Positions 45,292 through 56,319 of a stretch of DNA of 64,000 nt are shown here, piece after piece. Within the stretch, counting starts at the first letter, position 1. Each line of letters starts with the position of its first letter. The DNA is from Aurelia coerulea (Eukaryota; Cnidaria; Scyphozoa; Semaeostomeae; Ulmaridae), in assembly GCA_039566865.1 (NCBI GenBank), contig CM076959.1, forward strand, positions 6,431,501 to 6,495,500, in the 5' to 3' direction. The notes beneath the pieces are model-generated. The model did no database searches and was not told where the DNA came from. It was given only the letters and a program-made list of their open reading frames with translations. The translations under genes were made by a program, and so were the position numbers.

Positions 45292-45865
45292 ATGCCTAAA
45301 GTGCTGCCAAAACGAGCAAGAGCAGCAGCAGCAGCACTACCAGTTCAGAGGTGTGAAGTTAGAGCAAGCACTTCCAACAATACACTGAGTTCTCAGCCTA
45401 GCACAAATGGTGTGCAACCACCAGTGCAATCTGCAGCCATCATCCCCGGGCCATCAGTTGCCATTGAGCGAGATCAAGGAGCAATGACCACCACAAACCT
45501 GGAGAGAAGGGTGGAAGATATGGTGCAAAGAGCTGTTGAAAACAGCATGGCACAAGTTGCACAAGAGGCAGTTTGTGCGACCCTGGCAGCGCAGAATGCG
45601 TCACGATCCCAAGCCGGCACGGCAACGATCACAAGACCAGAGCCGGAGCCAGTGTTGCAAAGATCAGCCACTACACTGAGAAACATAGAAATGGAAGCCC
45701 CACATCTTCTCTCATTGTGGACAAACCCTGCCCCTACCTCATTCCCTGTTACCAGCTTTGATGTATGCTCATCACCTGACATTCCAGCTCAGTATGTGAA
45801 GCAGATTCAATCTGGTGAGTTTTTTGATCTTGCAAAATTATTACCCATTAACTTGCACCCAGCTC
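45292..45865 (+). pseudogene. DIRS-like gag, N-terminal part
   Basis: From the ATG at 45,292 comes a low-complexity, basic then S/T/P-rich region, a helical segment (ERRVEDMVQRAVENSMAQV), and near the end YVKQIQSGEFFDLAKLLP, the motif that precedes the conserved part of DIRS gag. The frame runs into the inserted element. Confidence 0.65.
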
Positions 45866-47586
45866 CAAACCGTTTTAAAATCGGACCACTGAATGCGGAG
45901 AAATGTATTTTTGAAGTTGGCCTAAATTTCATATGGTTGTTTACACTGACATTTCCGGTACAAGTGTCAAAATAACGTACATTTCAAAATATTGAAAGGT
46001 CATCTTGCCTTTGTCCGATTTTAGAATTTTTTCTTTTAAATGAAAGGTAATTCTTTCGTCTTTAATACCATCTAGTTGCTGGATTCATACGGTAAAGGGT
46101 TATCCAAGAACTATGCAAAGTTATGTCCCTTGTACTCTACCCAAGAATCCTTTTTCAAAACTGAGAACTTCGACTTAAAAGTTGAAAACAAAAAAAGCAA
46201 GCGTTTGCAAGCCTTAGCGACTAATTTTTCATTAAACTCCAATGTCTTGTGAATGCTTCTTTGAAATCTTTCGTTCTGAGTCGTTCAAATTAATTGTCAA
46301 CAATTATTTCAAAATCGTTGGTAAAAGATGATGATGATTATGATGATACTTTAGTCAGGCAATTTATCAATTCCTTTATGCTAAAAATAAAGAGCAAAAT
46401 CCCAATAATTTTCCTTGGAGTTTTCTCAAAGCATAAATAAAGTTTACAGACATAATGGAAAGAATAATTCATCGGATTGGATGCGAAAATATTTTTTGTC
46501 ACAAAAGCAGTTTGAGGATATTTTCAAGAGCATCAAAAATAAAAGCTTTGTTTCTAAATATGAGACGAACTCTGCAGTTCTGCTAAAAAGAGTCACACGC
46601 CACAAGTCTCTCGATTCTTTCTTGTTAATCTTATTTGTGATAAAATGAATTTTTGTGACACTCTTTACATGCACATGTACTTATTGGTTCATTCTATTTG
46701 GCTGCCACTGTTGTGTCTGCCCCCCCCCCCCCCCCCCCCCCCCCCCTTTATGTCACAATTCTCAGTACATTTTGCCATGGCTTTGTAGCAGTTGGAGCTA
46801 ATATAACAAGCAGTTTTGCGATAATGGTAGTAATATCATTGATGATTTATTTTCTACAGAATAAGGAACACTATGAGACATCCTGTATTTTGGTTAATTT
46901 ATTTTTTAGCAAATATAAATTTGTCGCTTGATACTCACGATAAAAAGATACCCTTTCAAATTAAAATCCCATCAGTAATTTTTCCCAGTAAGTCTGATAA
47001 CTTAAAAGGAAACTTTACTTATACTTTGAGAAAATGCCATGAAAATTATTGGAAATTTGCCCTTTGTTTTGGCAAATAGGAATCAAGAAGATGCCTGACT
47101 AAAATGTTCATCATAATCATCATAACTTTTGCCAACAATTTTGAAAGAACTGTTGACAATTAATTTGAACGAATCCGAACGAAAGATTTCAGGTAGACAC
47201 TCAGAAGACGCTGGAGTTTAATAAAAAATTAATCGCTAAGGCTTGCAAACGCTTGCTTTTTTGTTTTCAACTTTTAAGTCGAAGTTTCCAGTTTTGAAAA
47301 AGGATTCTTGGGTAGAGTACAAAGGATATAACTTTGCATAGTTCTTGGATAACCCTTTACCGTATGAATCCAGCAACTAGATGGCATTAAAGACGAAAGA
47401 ATTACCTTTCATTTAAAAGAAAAAATTCTAAAATCGGACAAAGGCAAGATGACCTTTCAATATTTTGAAATTTACGTTATTTTGACACTTGTACCGGAAA
47501 TGTCAGTGTAAACACCCATATGAAATTTAGGCCACCTTCAAAAATTCATTTCTCCGCACTCATTGGTCCGATTTTAAAACGGTTTG
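45866..47586. mobile_element. 1.7-kb element with long inverted repeats of about 485 bp
   Basis: The left arm 45,866-46,350 and right arm about 47,100-47,586 are close inverted copies, starting CAAACCGTTTTAAAATCGG. The centre has a pure C run of about 28 at 46,719-46,746. No target duplication was recognised. The centre frames have no motif. Confidence 0.85.
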
Positions 47587-47639
47587 TTTCATGTTAATCC
47601 TCAGGATGTCTTCCATAAAGTCTGTTGTGTATCTTTTCA

Positions 47640-48115
47640 ATTTTCGAAAATTCATTTTTTGCAATTTATTACATGCTCTGGATCACTGTGCAGCTCTCCA
47701 CCGACGCATCTTTGTCCAACAATCTTTCCATCAGTATTGGAAGTAATGATGAATTGAAAATTATAAATAACAGGCGAAAGAAAGCTCTACAGACCATTTC
47801 GGAGTGGACAAATGCCGTCATTATTTACATGAAGATCATTGTGAACAAATTCTCCCCAAGAGCCATGGAACTAATTTCCTATCTGGAAACTATTCGGTAT
47901 GGTGCCTCATATCATTGATGCTTGGGATGGCTTCTTTATGACAAGAAGTTTAGAAGTATGGCACCCAATAGCCGGAGTCTAAAGTGGGGACCGATTGACC
48001 AGCAGCTTTGGCTTCCTATTTTCACGGCGAATTCAGACCAGCTGTTGGATGACATGAGCCTTTTCACCGATGAACCCTCCAATACTGATGGAGTTAGGGC
48101 AAAGAGGGATTGAAT
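47640..48115 (+). pseudogene. DIRS-like gag, central part
   Basis: Two frames give ISEWTNAVIIYMKIIVNKF and AMELISYLETIRYGAS, then WLLYDKKFRSMAPNSRSLKWG and DQQLWLPIF. This is the conserved DIRS gag block (W..YD..FR...A....L.W...D..LWL). A frameshift lies at about 47,910. Confidence 0.7.
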
Positions 48116-49173
48116 CTGCCACAACTACAACAAAGGAAAAGAGTGCTTATCCCGTCCCTGCTCTTTCCGACATGTCTGCAATAGGCCGTTATGTAAGGGA
48201 ACCCATCCAGGATACCAATGTCCCCTCTTCCCTAGACTTGCCATCAAATGAATTTCTTAATTCTAATTCTGAATCCATCTCTGTAAAGAACATATCGGAT
48301 TTTGGTGCACCAGTGACCCCTATTAATGTTGGAGAAAACCTAGCAAATCGCCCTACCAAGCAATTTGTCAGTAAGCTGTGTACTGATTTACGCGAAGGTG
48401 CAAAGGTCAGTTATAGACGTCTAAGGGCCCCTAGATTTTCTAGAAATCTCCCTAAAGCCTCAACTGTCCCGGGTAAAGTTAAAGAAAACCTAGATAAAGA
48501 GGTAAAATTTGGCCGGACAGCGGCGCCCCTTTTTGGAGCCACCCTTCCCAAACTTTCAGGTTTCCCCAATAGGTTTGGTCCCAAAAAAAGCACTCAGGTA
48601 AGTATCATACAATATTTCATTTGTCTTATCCTAAGTCTGGTTCATCCATTAACTCCTCAATTGATAAAGATGAGTTATATTTGTCTTATGTTACAGTAGA
48701 TGACGCTATAAAAGCAATACAGGATTTAGGCAAGGGTGCGTATATGGCAAAAACAGATATTGAATCAGCTCATTCCAGTCCATCCCAGTGACTTGGAGCT
48801 CCTTGGGATGTACTGTGGGGGCCATTATTATTTTGATAAGGTCCTTCCCTTTGGCCTCCGCAGTGCACCAGCCTTATTTAAACAACTGTCAGAGGCACTA
48901 GAGTGGATTTTGTATGAAAAAGGTGGTATATCTTATGTAGCGCATTTCCTTGATGATTTTCTAGTGATTGAACCACAGAGCCCTAAGGAACCGCACAATC
49001 ACGGGTGCCAAGAGAGTTTGTCAAGTATGTCCCTGACTTTTAAAGCACTAAATATTTCCCTTGCAAAGGGCAAAACAGAGGGTCCAGCAACTGAACTTGA
49101 ATTTCTTGGCATCACACTGGACTCTCAAGAAAAGGAGGCATGGAAAGTTTTGAAAAAATTTCAATCATTGTAA
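48115..49173 (+). pseudogene. DIRS-like reverse transcriptase, N-terminal half
   Basis: A linker with RAPRFSRNLPKASTVP and KEVKFGRTAAPLFG and GPKKST leads to the RT. It reads VDDAIKAIQDLGKGAYMAKTDIESA, then after a frameshift HPSDLELLGMYCGGHYYFDKV, LPFGLRSAPALFKQLSEAL and the catalytic HFLDDFLVIE. It continues to LEFLGITLDSQEKEAW and stops at 49,173. The DD pair is intact but the frame is broken at least twice. Confidence 0.8.
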
Positions 49174-49190
49174 ATCCTAACATTACATAA

Positions 49191-50561
49191 CCTTAAAAAA
49201 AACATATTTTATGAAGGTCTACAATATGTTTGCAAGCAGAAATATGTAGCTTTTCTAGTTTAGGATTTAGAAATTTGATGATGTCATAGCCTCAAAGTTA
49301 ATAAATACCACCAAGATAATCAAGCTAATAAGCTTGAGCTAATCAAGATATCAATAAATTGGCATGGCAGATTTACAGCAAAAAACCCTAAGTTCATCCC
49401 AAGCTATTTTGTTTCTAAGAAAACGGCAATATAATTTTACACCGACCTTTTCAAAGATTCGAGCCCTATGTTTCTATTTTTCAAAGTAATAACGACTTTG
49501 TTACATTACTTATAGGATTGATGACAACATCTTGAAAAATCACATGTTGACTGAGAGCCCATTTTCAATGTTTTAAGGTTTCAAGGCTTAACATTTTAAA
49601 GGCTAAGGAAAATGCCTCATATAAACAAAATAATAAATCCAGCAGTAATTTGCACACCTTCACTGCATATTTCAAATCCAACGAGTATGATTATAAATTA
49701 CTTTTAAAAATAGCAAAATATGCCAAATATACATAACAAGACCTGCTGTATCATATTATGTCACTCATTTTTCTAAAAATGAAGCATAACATGGTTTTTC
49801 GTCAGTATACAATATAAAATATAATAAAAGGCATTTATATTGCGCCATTTATCCACACGGCTCAAAGGCGCATGCGCAACAACCAATTGTTGATGACGTC
49901 ATCAAAAATCAATAAACTACATGTCAAATGAAACCTTGTTTCAAGACGACTTCAACAGTGTTTGTCTCATTGTCATACAGCCAATGGTTCCAAGCTAGGA
50001 CTTAAAAGGAATTTATTTTGCGAAGCACTCGCTTTAAAGTCATGAAACCCACGGAATCAGTGTCAACAATTATGAAATTGACATGAAAAGATGTCTCATA
50101 GATAGAAACTGAAAGTCGCAAAAAAGCTTAACTATTCTAGAGATACTTGATTACCTATGTGGAAAAGTAGTTTACTGGGGGGGGGGGGCACTCCCCCCCT
50201 AGTCTGGATAGGGTTAATCTATTATCATGTCTATGATAAGGCCTGCTAGGAATATTTGAAAAACAACCACTTAAATTCTGGATATATTGGATATTCTGGA
50301 TACTAAAAAAAGAATTCTTACCGTCATCTTGGAGATTTATGCATAGTCGTACCAATGAGTGTGCGACAAACCAGTAACCACGCACGTAAATACATAAAAC
50401 AAACCTCAACATATGCACTGGAAAGGAGGCGGAGATTGTTGCGCCGTTACAAGGGTCAACACGAAATGCAACCCACCAGGATGCGATGACGTCATATTTC
50501 TAGAAGTGGCCGACAATGCAAGCGACCGAACGTTTTCGCAAAAAATTAAACGTTGTCGGTG
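49191..50561. other. No gene; one LINE 3'-end hairpin fragment
   Basis: A segment at about 49,815-49,870 (gcgccatttatc...aaaggcgc) resembles, inverted, the 3' hairpin of the LINE ending at 60,960. A G run and C run face each other at 50,178-50,202. Nothing else is recognised. Confidence 0.45.
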
Positions 50562-50712
50562 ATGCATGGCAAACGAGGTCTCGCGATCGCGAAGAAAAAA
50601 CATGGCCGACATAATCTCTCTGGCAAGCTGTGGTGCAAATTGAAGGAGGCCGTTTTTGATGAACCTTCATTCAGTCAAGACAGTGAAAGAATTCGAATCA
50701 ATTTATTTTATG
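50562..50712 (+). CDS. Candidate first exon of an unidentified gene
   Basis: ATG at 50,562, then 50 codons with protein-like composition (KHGRHNLSGKLWCKLKEAV, FDEPSFSQDSERIRINLFY), ending at a strong TATG|GTAAG donor at 50,712/50,713. Downstream candidate segments are 50,924-51,000 and 51,132-51,208, but their phases do not all join, so the gene model is incomplete. No family recognised. Confidence 0.4.
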
Positions 50713-51131
50713 GTAAGAAGTATCTAACTTAAGACTTGCAAAACAGAAATTGCCGAATTGTCCTCTACTCCTAAAAAGCCGTTTGTTCGCAGTTGAGTAA
50801 AAACGCAGTAGGCCCCCTATGCCTAGGCCTATAAGGCCCCTATAAGGTAACTGACAATGTATCTATTTTGACCGAATAGGAATTTTCAAAAAGTATACTG
50901 TTTAAATTTTGAATATTACAGGTTTTAGCATTATGGTGTTCATTCGTAAAATATTACGTTTGATAGACAATCATCAGTTCACACCCTGCCTGTGCTGCAG
51001 GTGAGAGGTGCTGTTAAGTTGATGTTAGCCATCAAGTGTGTGTGTTACAAGTCATTGATTTATTCCAGTAATATTTGGATATTACCATAATCATTTTCCA
51101 TATCATAATCTGCTTAATATCTGAGTCAAAC

Positions 51132-52440
51132 AGGTGAGGTATGCAGATGCCCAATATAAAATTGGTAGGCTGAGGAGGGGGAAATGTGCAGCATGTCAAT
51201 ATTCAAACGGCCAGGTAAAAAACTCGGAGATGTCGGAGATGTCGGAGATGTCGGAGCAAAGATTCTCCGACGTTTCTCAACTCCGACTTTTTTACCTGGC
51301 CTTATATGCTCTACTAAAAAAGTCGGAGATGTCTTATCTCCGACGTTTCTCAACTCCGACTTTTTTACTTGGCCCTATATGCCCCACTAAAAAAGTCGGA
51401 GATGTCTTATCTCCGACGTTTCTCAACTCCGACTTTTTTACCTGGCCTTATATGCTCTACTAAAAAGGTCGGAGATGTCTTTTAACAATTGACATGGGTG
51501 AGTTTGACAGGTTTTTTTGTTTCATTTACAACTGATAAGAAACTTTATAGCAAGAATTAGTTGAAAAACGTCATTTTTAGTAAGAGCAATCTGAAAAGCA
51601 ATCTAGCAGACACTTTCTTTCATTATATTTTTCACTTGTTCCTTGTATACACCCCCCCCCCCCGAGTAACGACCCCGCTGAAACGATGCCCCGCCAAGGT
51701 TAAAGGATGACCCGCCAAATAATGTGTTTCCCCGCTAAGTTTGAGTTGCAACATTTCCCTGCCTTGTTTCTGTTATTTCCCCGTTGAAATGTTTGTTTCC
51801 CCGTCGAAAATCATGGATAAATGATCTATTTCAACGGGAAGTTTGATATTTGATAGTCCAGGATTCGATTGCAGGTAGCTTGAGCCACTTTTATATGCTT
51901 TCTTTTATCTACGTCTTCTTTATTTCTCGTTATTTTTTCGGTTCAAAGAACTATATTTACCGTCCACAATGAATAGTGATAAATTAAGACGTTAAGACAA
52001 AGTTACTACAAATTTCAGGACCTAGTTTCTTATTGATTGAGTGTTGTGACGGCGAATGAAGAGAATTTGAATTGTAGAGAGTTATATAATATGCAATCTC
52101 TGAACATCTCCGACTTTTTTAGTAGAGCATATAAGGCCAGGTAATAAAGTCGGAGTTGAAAAACGTCGGAGATAAGACATCTCCGACTTTTTTAGTAGAG
52201 CATATAAGGCCAGGTAAAAAAGTCGGAGTTGAAAAACGTCGGAGATAAGACATCTCTGACTTTTTTAGTAGAGCATATAAGGCCAGGTAAAAAAGTCGGA
52301 GTTGAGAAACGTTGGAGAGTCCTTGCTCCGACATCTCCGACATCTCCGACATCTCCGAGTTTTTTACCTGGCCATATTCAAACTCCAATATTCAAACTCC
52401 AAGGAGGGAATACAACAGATGTGGCTTGAGAACATCTAAT
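51132..52440 (+). pseudogene. Cysteine-bearing exon-like segment split by F1 copy 2
   Basis: After a caaaCAG acceptor-like site the frame reads VRYADAQYKIGRLRRGKCAACQ to 51,208. After removal of the foldback element (one target copy kept) it continues in frame with TPRREYNRCGLRTSN to a stop near 52,440. Cys-x2-Cys and a later Cys suggest a metal-binding tail. The function is unknown. Confidence 0.35.
51209..52373. mobile_element. Foldback element family F1, copy 2 (1,165 bp), 10-bp TSD
   Basis: Same ends (GGCCAGGTAAAAAACTCGG) and same core as 3,936-4,764, with the core inverted relative to it. The duplication is ATATTCAAAC at 51,199-51,208 and 52,374-52,383. The arms have more copies of the TCGGAG hairpin units than copy 1. 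A C run occurs near 51,651-51,662. Confidence 0.92.
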
Positions 52441-52571
52441 TTCTATGAATATTGTCTGTAATGCTACTATCATGCAACTACTTAAAAGTAAAATGACACT
52501 GCAAGTTCTTAGTCAATATGTTGTTGTTTATCACATGATACTTTATGTACAGTAGAAAGCCTTTTCCGGAG

Positions 52572-53531
52572 TTATATTGAATTAACTGTAAATTCTCCCT
52601 TATCAATGATTGGCATACACTTTGCACAGTACCAGTTGTTCTCATTGATTCCAACCCACTGAACTGCATGATTTTTCTCACATCTCTGATGAAACCGCTC
52701 ATCACACAAGTTACATTGAAGCATAGGTTCCCCTGAAGCTGCATCATATGGCATTCTGCATGAGCAGTAGATCCTGTATGTTGCAATAATATTCAGAGGA
52801 GAAGGTTGTATCTTCACTTCCCCTGGAAATGGTGACATCATACCTTTCTCCAAACAAGAAATCAGATGTGTCCGCATTTTTTGAACGTCAAAGTTGAACC
52901 GCTTCAGAGAATGGCCAAAGCTTTCTGCTGTAGCAAAGGCGATAGCAAAAAGTCCACAATTGCATGAGTCTTGCTGCTGCTGGATATTCTCAATTGCCAA
53001 AAGGATGGATGGTTCCTTTGCATGAATCAGTGATGCAAACAATTCTTTCATCTTGATACCATAGTCATAGCTCCTCATGCTGTCATAGATTTTCATTATT
53101 GCAGGCTGATTTAGTCCAATGCGACTGACAGTAATCCAATGATTATTGTCCTTGTTGATTATTTGAATGAATTCTCCATTCATGATGGAGAATTGATGCT
53201 TCTTATGTAGGAGAGTATCTTGAAATCCTGGGATCTCAGGAAATTGCTTTTTAAGCAAAATCTGGGCAGCATTTATTATCTTATCATTGAGCCAAAGATC
53301 CTTGGATAGCAAAATATCCTTGTCATCGTTATTTAGGATTATGTTTTCCACACGGAGCCAAATGTTTCCTGTTGAATCTCTTCCTTTGCTTGAAGACAGT
53401 GCATCCTCACTCTTTAAAGGGTTTGTTCCTTCATCATTACTATCCAAATCATCAGATGAAATATCTATCCTATCTTTAAATTCACTTTGTCCAAAGGACT
53501 CTGTCTCTGTTACAACTGATGTCTCTAGTGT
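52572..53531 (-). CDS. Ulp1-like cysteine protease plus PHD-like finger (last MULE exon)
   Basis: The exon starts after tttatttgCAG (53,534-53,532). Exon residues: H131 in NNHWITVSR, D150 in KIYDSMRSY, Q186-187 and C192 in QQQQDSCNCGLFAIAFA form the C48 (Ulp1/SENP) catalytic set. Upstream LSKDLWLNDKIINAAQILL is the usual substrate-groove block. After it a Cys4-His-Cys3 PHD-like finger reads YCSCRMP, MLQCNLCDERFHQRCE and WYCAKC. Ulp1 domains are known in some MULE proteins; their function there is unclear. This exon is intact and ends at a TAA. Confidence 0.88.
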   Translation of the reverse strand, partial: TLETSVVTETESFGQSEFKDRIDISSDDLDSNDEGTNPLKSEDALSSSKGRDSTGNIWLRVENIILNNDDKDILLSKDLWLNDKIINAAQILLKKQFPEIPGFQDTLLHKKHQFSIMNGEFIQIINKDNNHWITVSRIGLNQPAIMKIYDSMRSYDYGIKMKELFASLIHAKEPSILLAIENIQQQQDSCNCGLFAIAFATAESFGHSLKRFNFDVQKMRTHLISCLEKGMMSPFPGEVKIQPSPLNIIATYRIYCSCRMPYDAASGEPMLQCNLCDERFHQRCEKNHAVQWVGINENNWYCAKCMPIIDKGEFTVNSI

Positions 53532-53968
53532 CTGCAAATAAAGATTTACTTTTGCTGTTACAATTGGGTCTAAAAGTTATATATTCTAATTTTGTGCAGT
53601 TGAATGACCCTTGTATTCCTTTCATTTGCAATTATGAATTTATACATACAGTATCATATTTTCAGTCTCAATTTTCATTGCCCTAAATACTTTTCAATAC
53701 AGATACAACATTACCTAACTTAAGATGAACAAGACAATATAAACATGCTACAAAACAACACAAGGTATCGGCATTACAGTACACTAAAGAAATTAACATA
53801 TTATTTCTCCAGCTTGATAACAGCAAAGAAAAGCAAAAGGCATTTTGTGCAATTTGCAATCAAATGCTTTGATAAAGTTTCTTTCCTGGCAAAATGATTT
53901 CTTCTGGGTCACACTATAACATACAATAAAATGGGCAAAGCAATTTTGCAGACTAAACTATGATTTAC

Positions 53969-54021
53969 CTCGTTTTTGGTTCCCAAATCTTTTTTTCTGT
54001 TTGTTGGCTTCCTTTGCTTGA
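53969..54021 (-). CDS. 53-nt MULE exon
   Basis: Bounded by ttgccctAG and |GTAAAT. It carries the basic peptide KQRKPTNRKKDLGTKN, a likely nuclear-localisation stretch. Phases match both neighbours (phase 1 in, phase 0 out), which supports real splicing. Confidence 0.75.
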
Positions 54022-54174
54022 CTAGGGCAAGACAGAAAGATATTAGACTCTATAAGGTAGCTGGGATTTTCTGAAACCTTCACGCAATAGACAATAGAAA
54101 TGAAGTTGTGATCAAATTACAAATAGTAGAAATTGAATAGCCTTTTATATAGACTTGATATCAAAACCAAACTT

Positions 54175-54310
54175 TATAAAAGTTTCCAGTGCAGGCCTTG
54201 AGCACATTTGATTATGTATTACAAGAATTCTGAAGTGTTCTTAGGAATTCTAGAGAATTTTCATTCTTGAACAACAGGTTTCTTCAAACAAGAATTCTTA
54301 TATGTGGATC
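54175..54310. mobile_element. Diverged copy of the aagaattct MITE
   Basis: It shares caggccttgagcacatttgattatg and aagaattct words with 54,458-54,645. The ends are not clear. A further partial copy is at about 55,800-55,875 (ending catgtgcacaaggcctgtgcta). Confidence 0.45.
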
Positions 54311-54457
54311 AACTTTTTATAAAATGTTTTTGTGTGATAATTTTACAGAAAATCATTAAAGATAAGATCTGGAAATGAATAAACAAGTAAAGTAAAATAC
54401 TGCACAGTACAGTACTGTACACACCTCTTTCCCTGGATAAAAAGAACTTTAATAGTA

Positions 54458-54645
54458 CAGTAAGGCCTTGCACACATTAACATGGTTTTCTTTCCAAAAA
54501 TTTCTGAAGAATGCTCAAGAGTTCTGAAGAATGTTTTAATTTTCTTAAGAATTCCTGTTCATATTAAGAAACAGAAAAAAGACTTAGGAACCAAAAGGAA
54601 TTCTTAAGAGTTCTTTGCATGTTAATGTGGACAAGATCTGTACTG
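54458..54645. mobile_element. 188-bp TA-flanked MITE in a MULE intron
   Basis: The ends CAGTAAGGCCTTGCACACATT and (complement) CAGTACAGATCTTGTCCACATT share a ...CACATTAACATG block. TA flanks at 54,456-54,457 and 54,646-54,647. The centre is rich in aagaattct words. Confidence 0.75.
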
Positions 54646-54667
54646 TATGAGCATATATCTGTCTCAC

Positions 54668-55701
54668 CTGGGAGTCCTGTGTTGATATCTAGCATCACAT
54701 TATTGTGTGTTTCCTTCCACTCATAAGCAGCTCCAAATCTCCGCTTTCTATCCTTCTTTGATGTATCAACTGGTAGTTTCTTTGTTTGGGTAACTGCAGT
54801 GTTATCATGGTCAATTCCTTGTTTATCATCTTGGTCAACATTATTGTTGGATTTTCTCTTCTTCTTTCCATTTTGCCTTACATGCAACATTCTTGCCTTT
54901 GATATTTCTTCCAAAATGAACCCATTGTCTTTGTCAGCATTACTTTTAAGGGTTTTTACTGTATGAAGAAGGTCCTCGCGTAAGTCTGTCAAGGTACTTT
55001 TATTTCTCAACAAGAAAGTGAGGTTTCTTATCTGATCTAGTAGATCTCTGCACTCTGCTGCAAGAGTATTTCGGCTCCGTTGTTTGGATACATCTAGGTC
55101 TTTGATCAGCAAATTGTTGATTGGTAAGTGGGAATTTACTGTTTCAGCTTCTGTTTCTTTGAGTTTGATTGGTGGTTCATCCTTAGTTGTGGTCAATCCA
55201 TCTTTTCCAATAGTGTCAGTTTCTTTAAGTTGGGGAGCTGGGATTTCTCCGCTGACATTATCATTACATATTGCTTCTGTCTGCTCTTCAACTGGTATGG
55301 CTGAATTGTCTTGCTGCAGAACAAACATCCTGTCTAGTGTAAAATATGGGGAATTCCTGTATCTTTCAGGCAGATCATACCAACTATACCCAGAGATGCT
55401 TCTGATGGCAGCAAACATGTGCTTGCATGGTAGGTATGTTTGCTTCCAGTTATCACAATCACACCATGGTGCATTGAAGTTGACAATGTGATGAGCTCTA
55501 CCAAGAACATTGCTGCTGCTCTTAATTTCAACTTGCCTCTTTGCAATTTCTTTCACATCTTTCTGAGGAATACCAGATGCAAGTTGTATCTTTTCCATGC
55601 AATGTGAGACAAAGAATCGTGGTCTGTCTCTCAGAAAATCGGGCACAAGATCTGAATACATACGGTATCCACCAGAGCTTTTTGCATTCAGTGTTCTGTA
55701 C
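54668..55701 (-). CDS. MULE SWIM-domain exon
   Basis: Acceptor ctcaacCAG before 55,701, donor CCCAG|GTGAGA at 54,668/54,667. It has the SWIM finger WCDCDNWKQTYLPCKHMF (CxC...CxH), which follows the transposase core in MULE proteins. A long S/T/E-rich and then basic linker (KKKRKSNNN, KKDRKRRFG) follows. No internal stop. Confidence 0.85.
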
Positions 55702-56319
55702 CTGGTTGAGAAAAAAATCCAAAAGTTTAATGTTGTCCTTCAAAAATTAAGGCTCATAAATTATCAGAATTTGCTAATTGCACTAAACTTGGATTTAAAC
55801 ACCTCTAAAGAATTCTCATTGGAGACGAATGAAGAATTCTTGAGAATTCTTGTCATGTGCACAAGGCCTGTGCTATAAATTGAACTTGTTAAATTTTCCT
55901 TGCAGAGCCCAGTTAATAAATTTCAAATTATCTATATCAAAATAGAAGTGGTTTCCTGAACATATTTCCAGCAATCTGCCAAAAGTAATGAAGTTTAGGT
56001 TACTAATACGGATGAGTCAGAAAAAAACATCCACCGTTTGAGACTACTGCTCTGTAAATATACAAGCAATAACATTTTGGGATATCTGATTGAATAGCCA
56101 ACATTTTCAATTATTTTTAGAACTTTTCCTGACTGAATTTGGTCACTATACTCAGATTTTACAAGGGATTTTCTTGAGAAAATCCCTTCAAGAAACCTTA
56201 AAAAATAGGCCAAAATCACGAGCAGATTTCCCTAATATTTTTACCTTACAGCAATTACTTGAACACGCTTTTGAGAGGATGAAAAAGTCTTCCCCCTAGT
56301 ATGAATAACTTACTCAGGG

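Larger units (their letters stand above)
45180..49190 (+). mobile_element. DIRS-like retrotransposon fragment (gag to RT), split by another element
   Basis: Gag-like segments at 45,292-45,865 and 47,640-48,115, the gag-RT linker at 48,115-48,600 and an RT segment at 48,600-49,173 are in the order expected for DIRS-1-type elements. No tyrosine recombinase, RNase H or terminal repeats were found. A 1.7-kb element at 45,866-47,586 interrupts it. Confidence 0.75.

Noticed and set aside
46698..46931. Proline-run protein
   Set aside because: The run is the translated C28 homopolymer in the centre of an inverted-repeat element.
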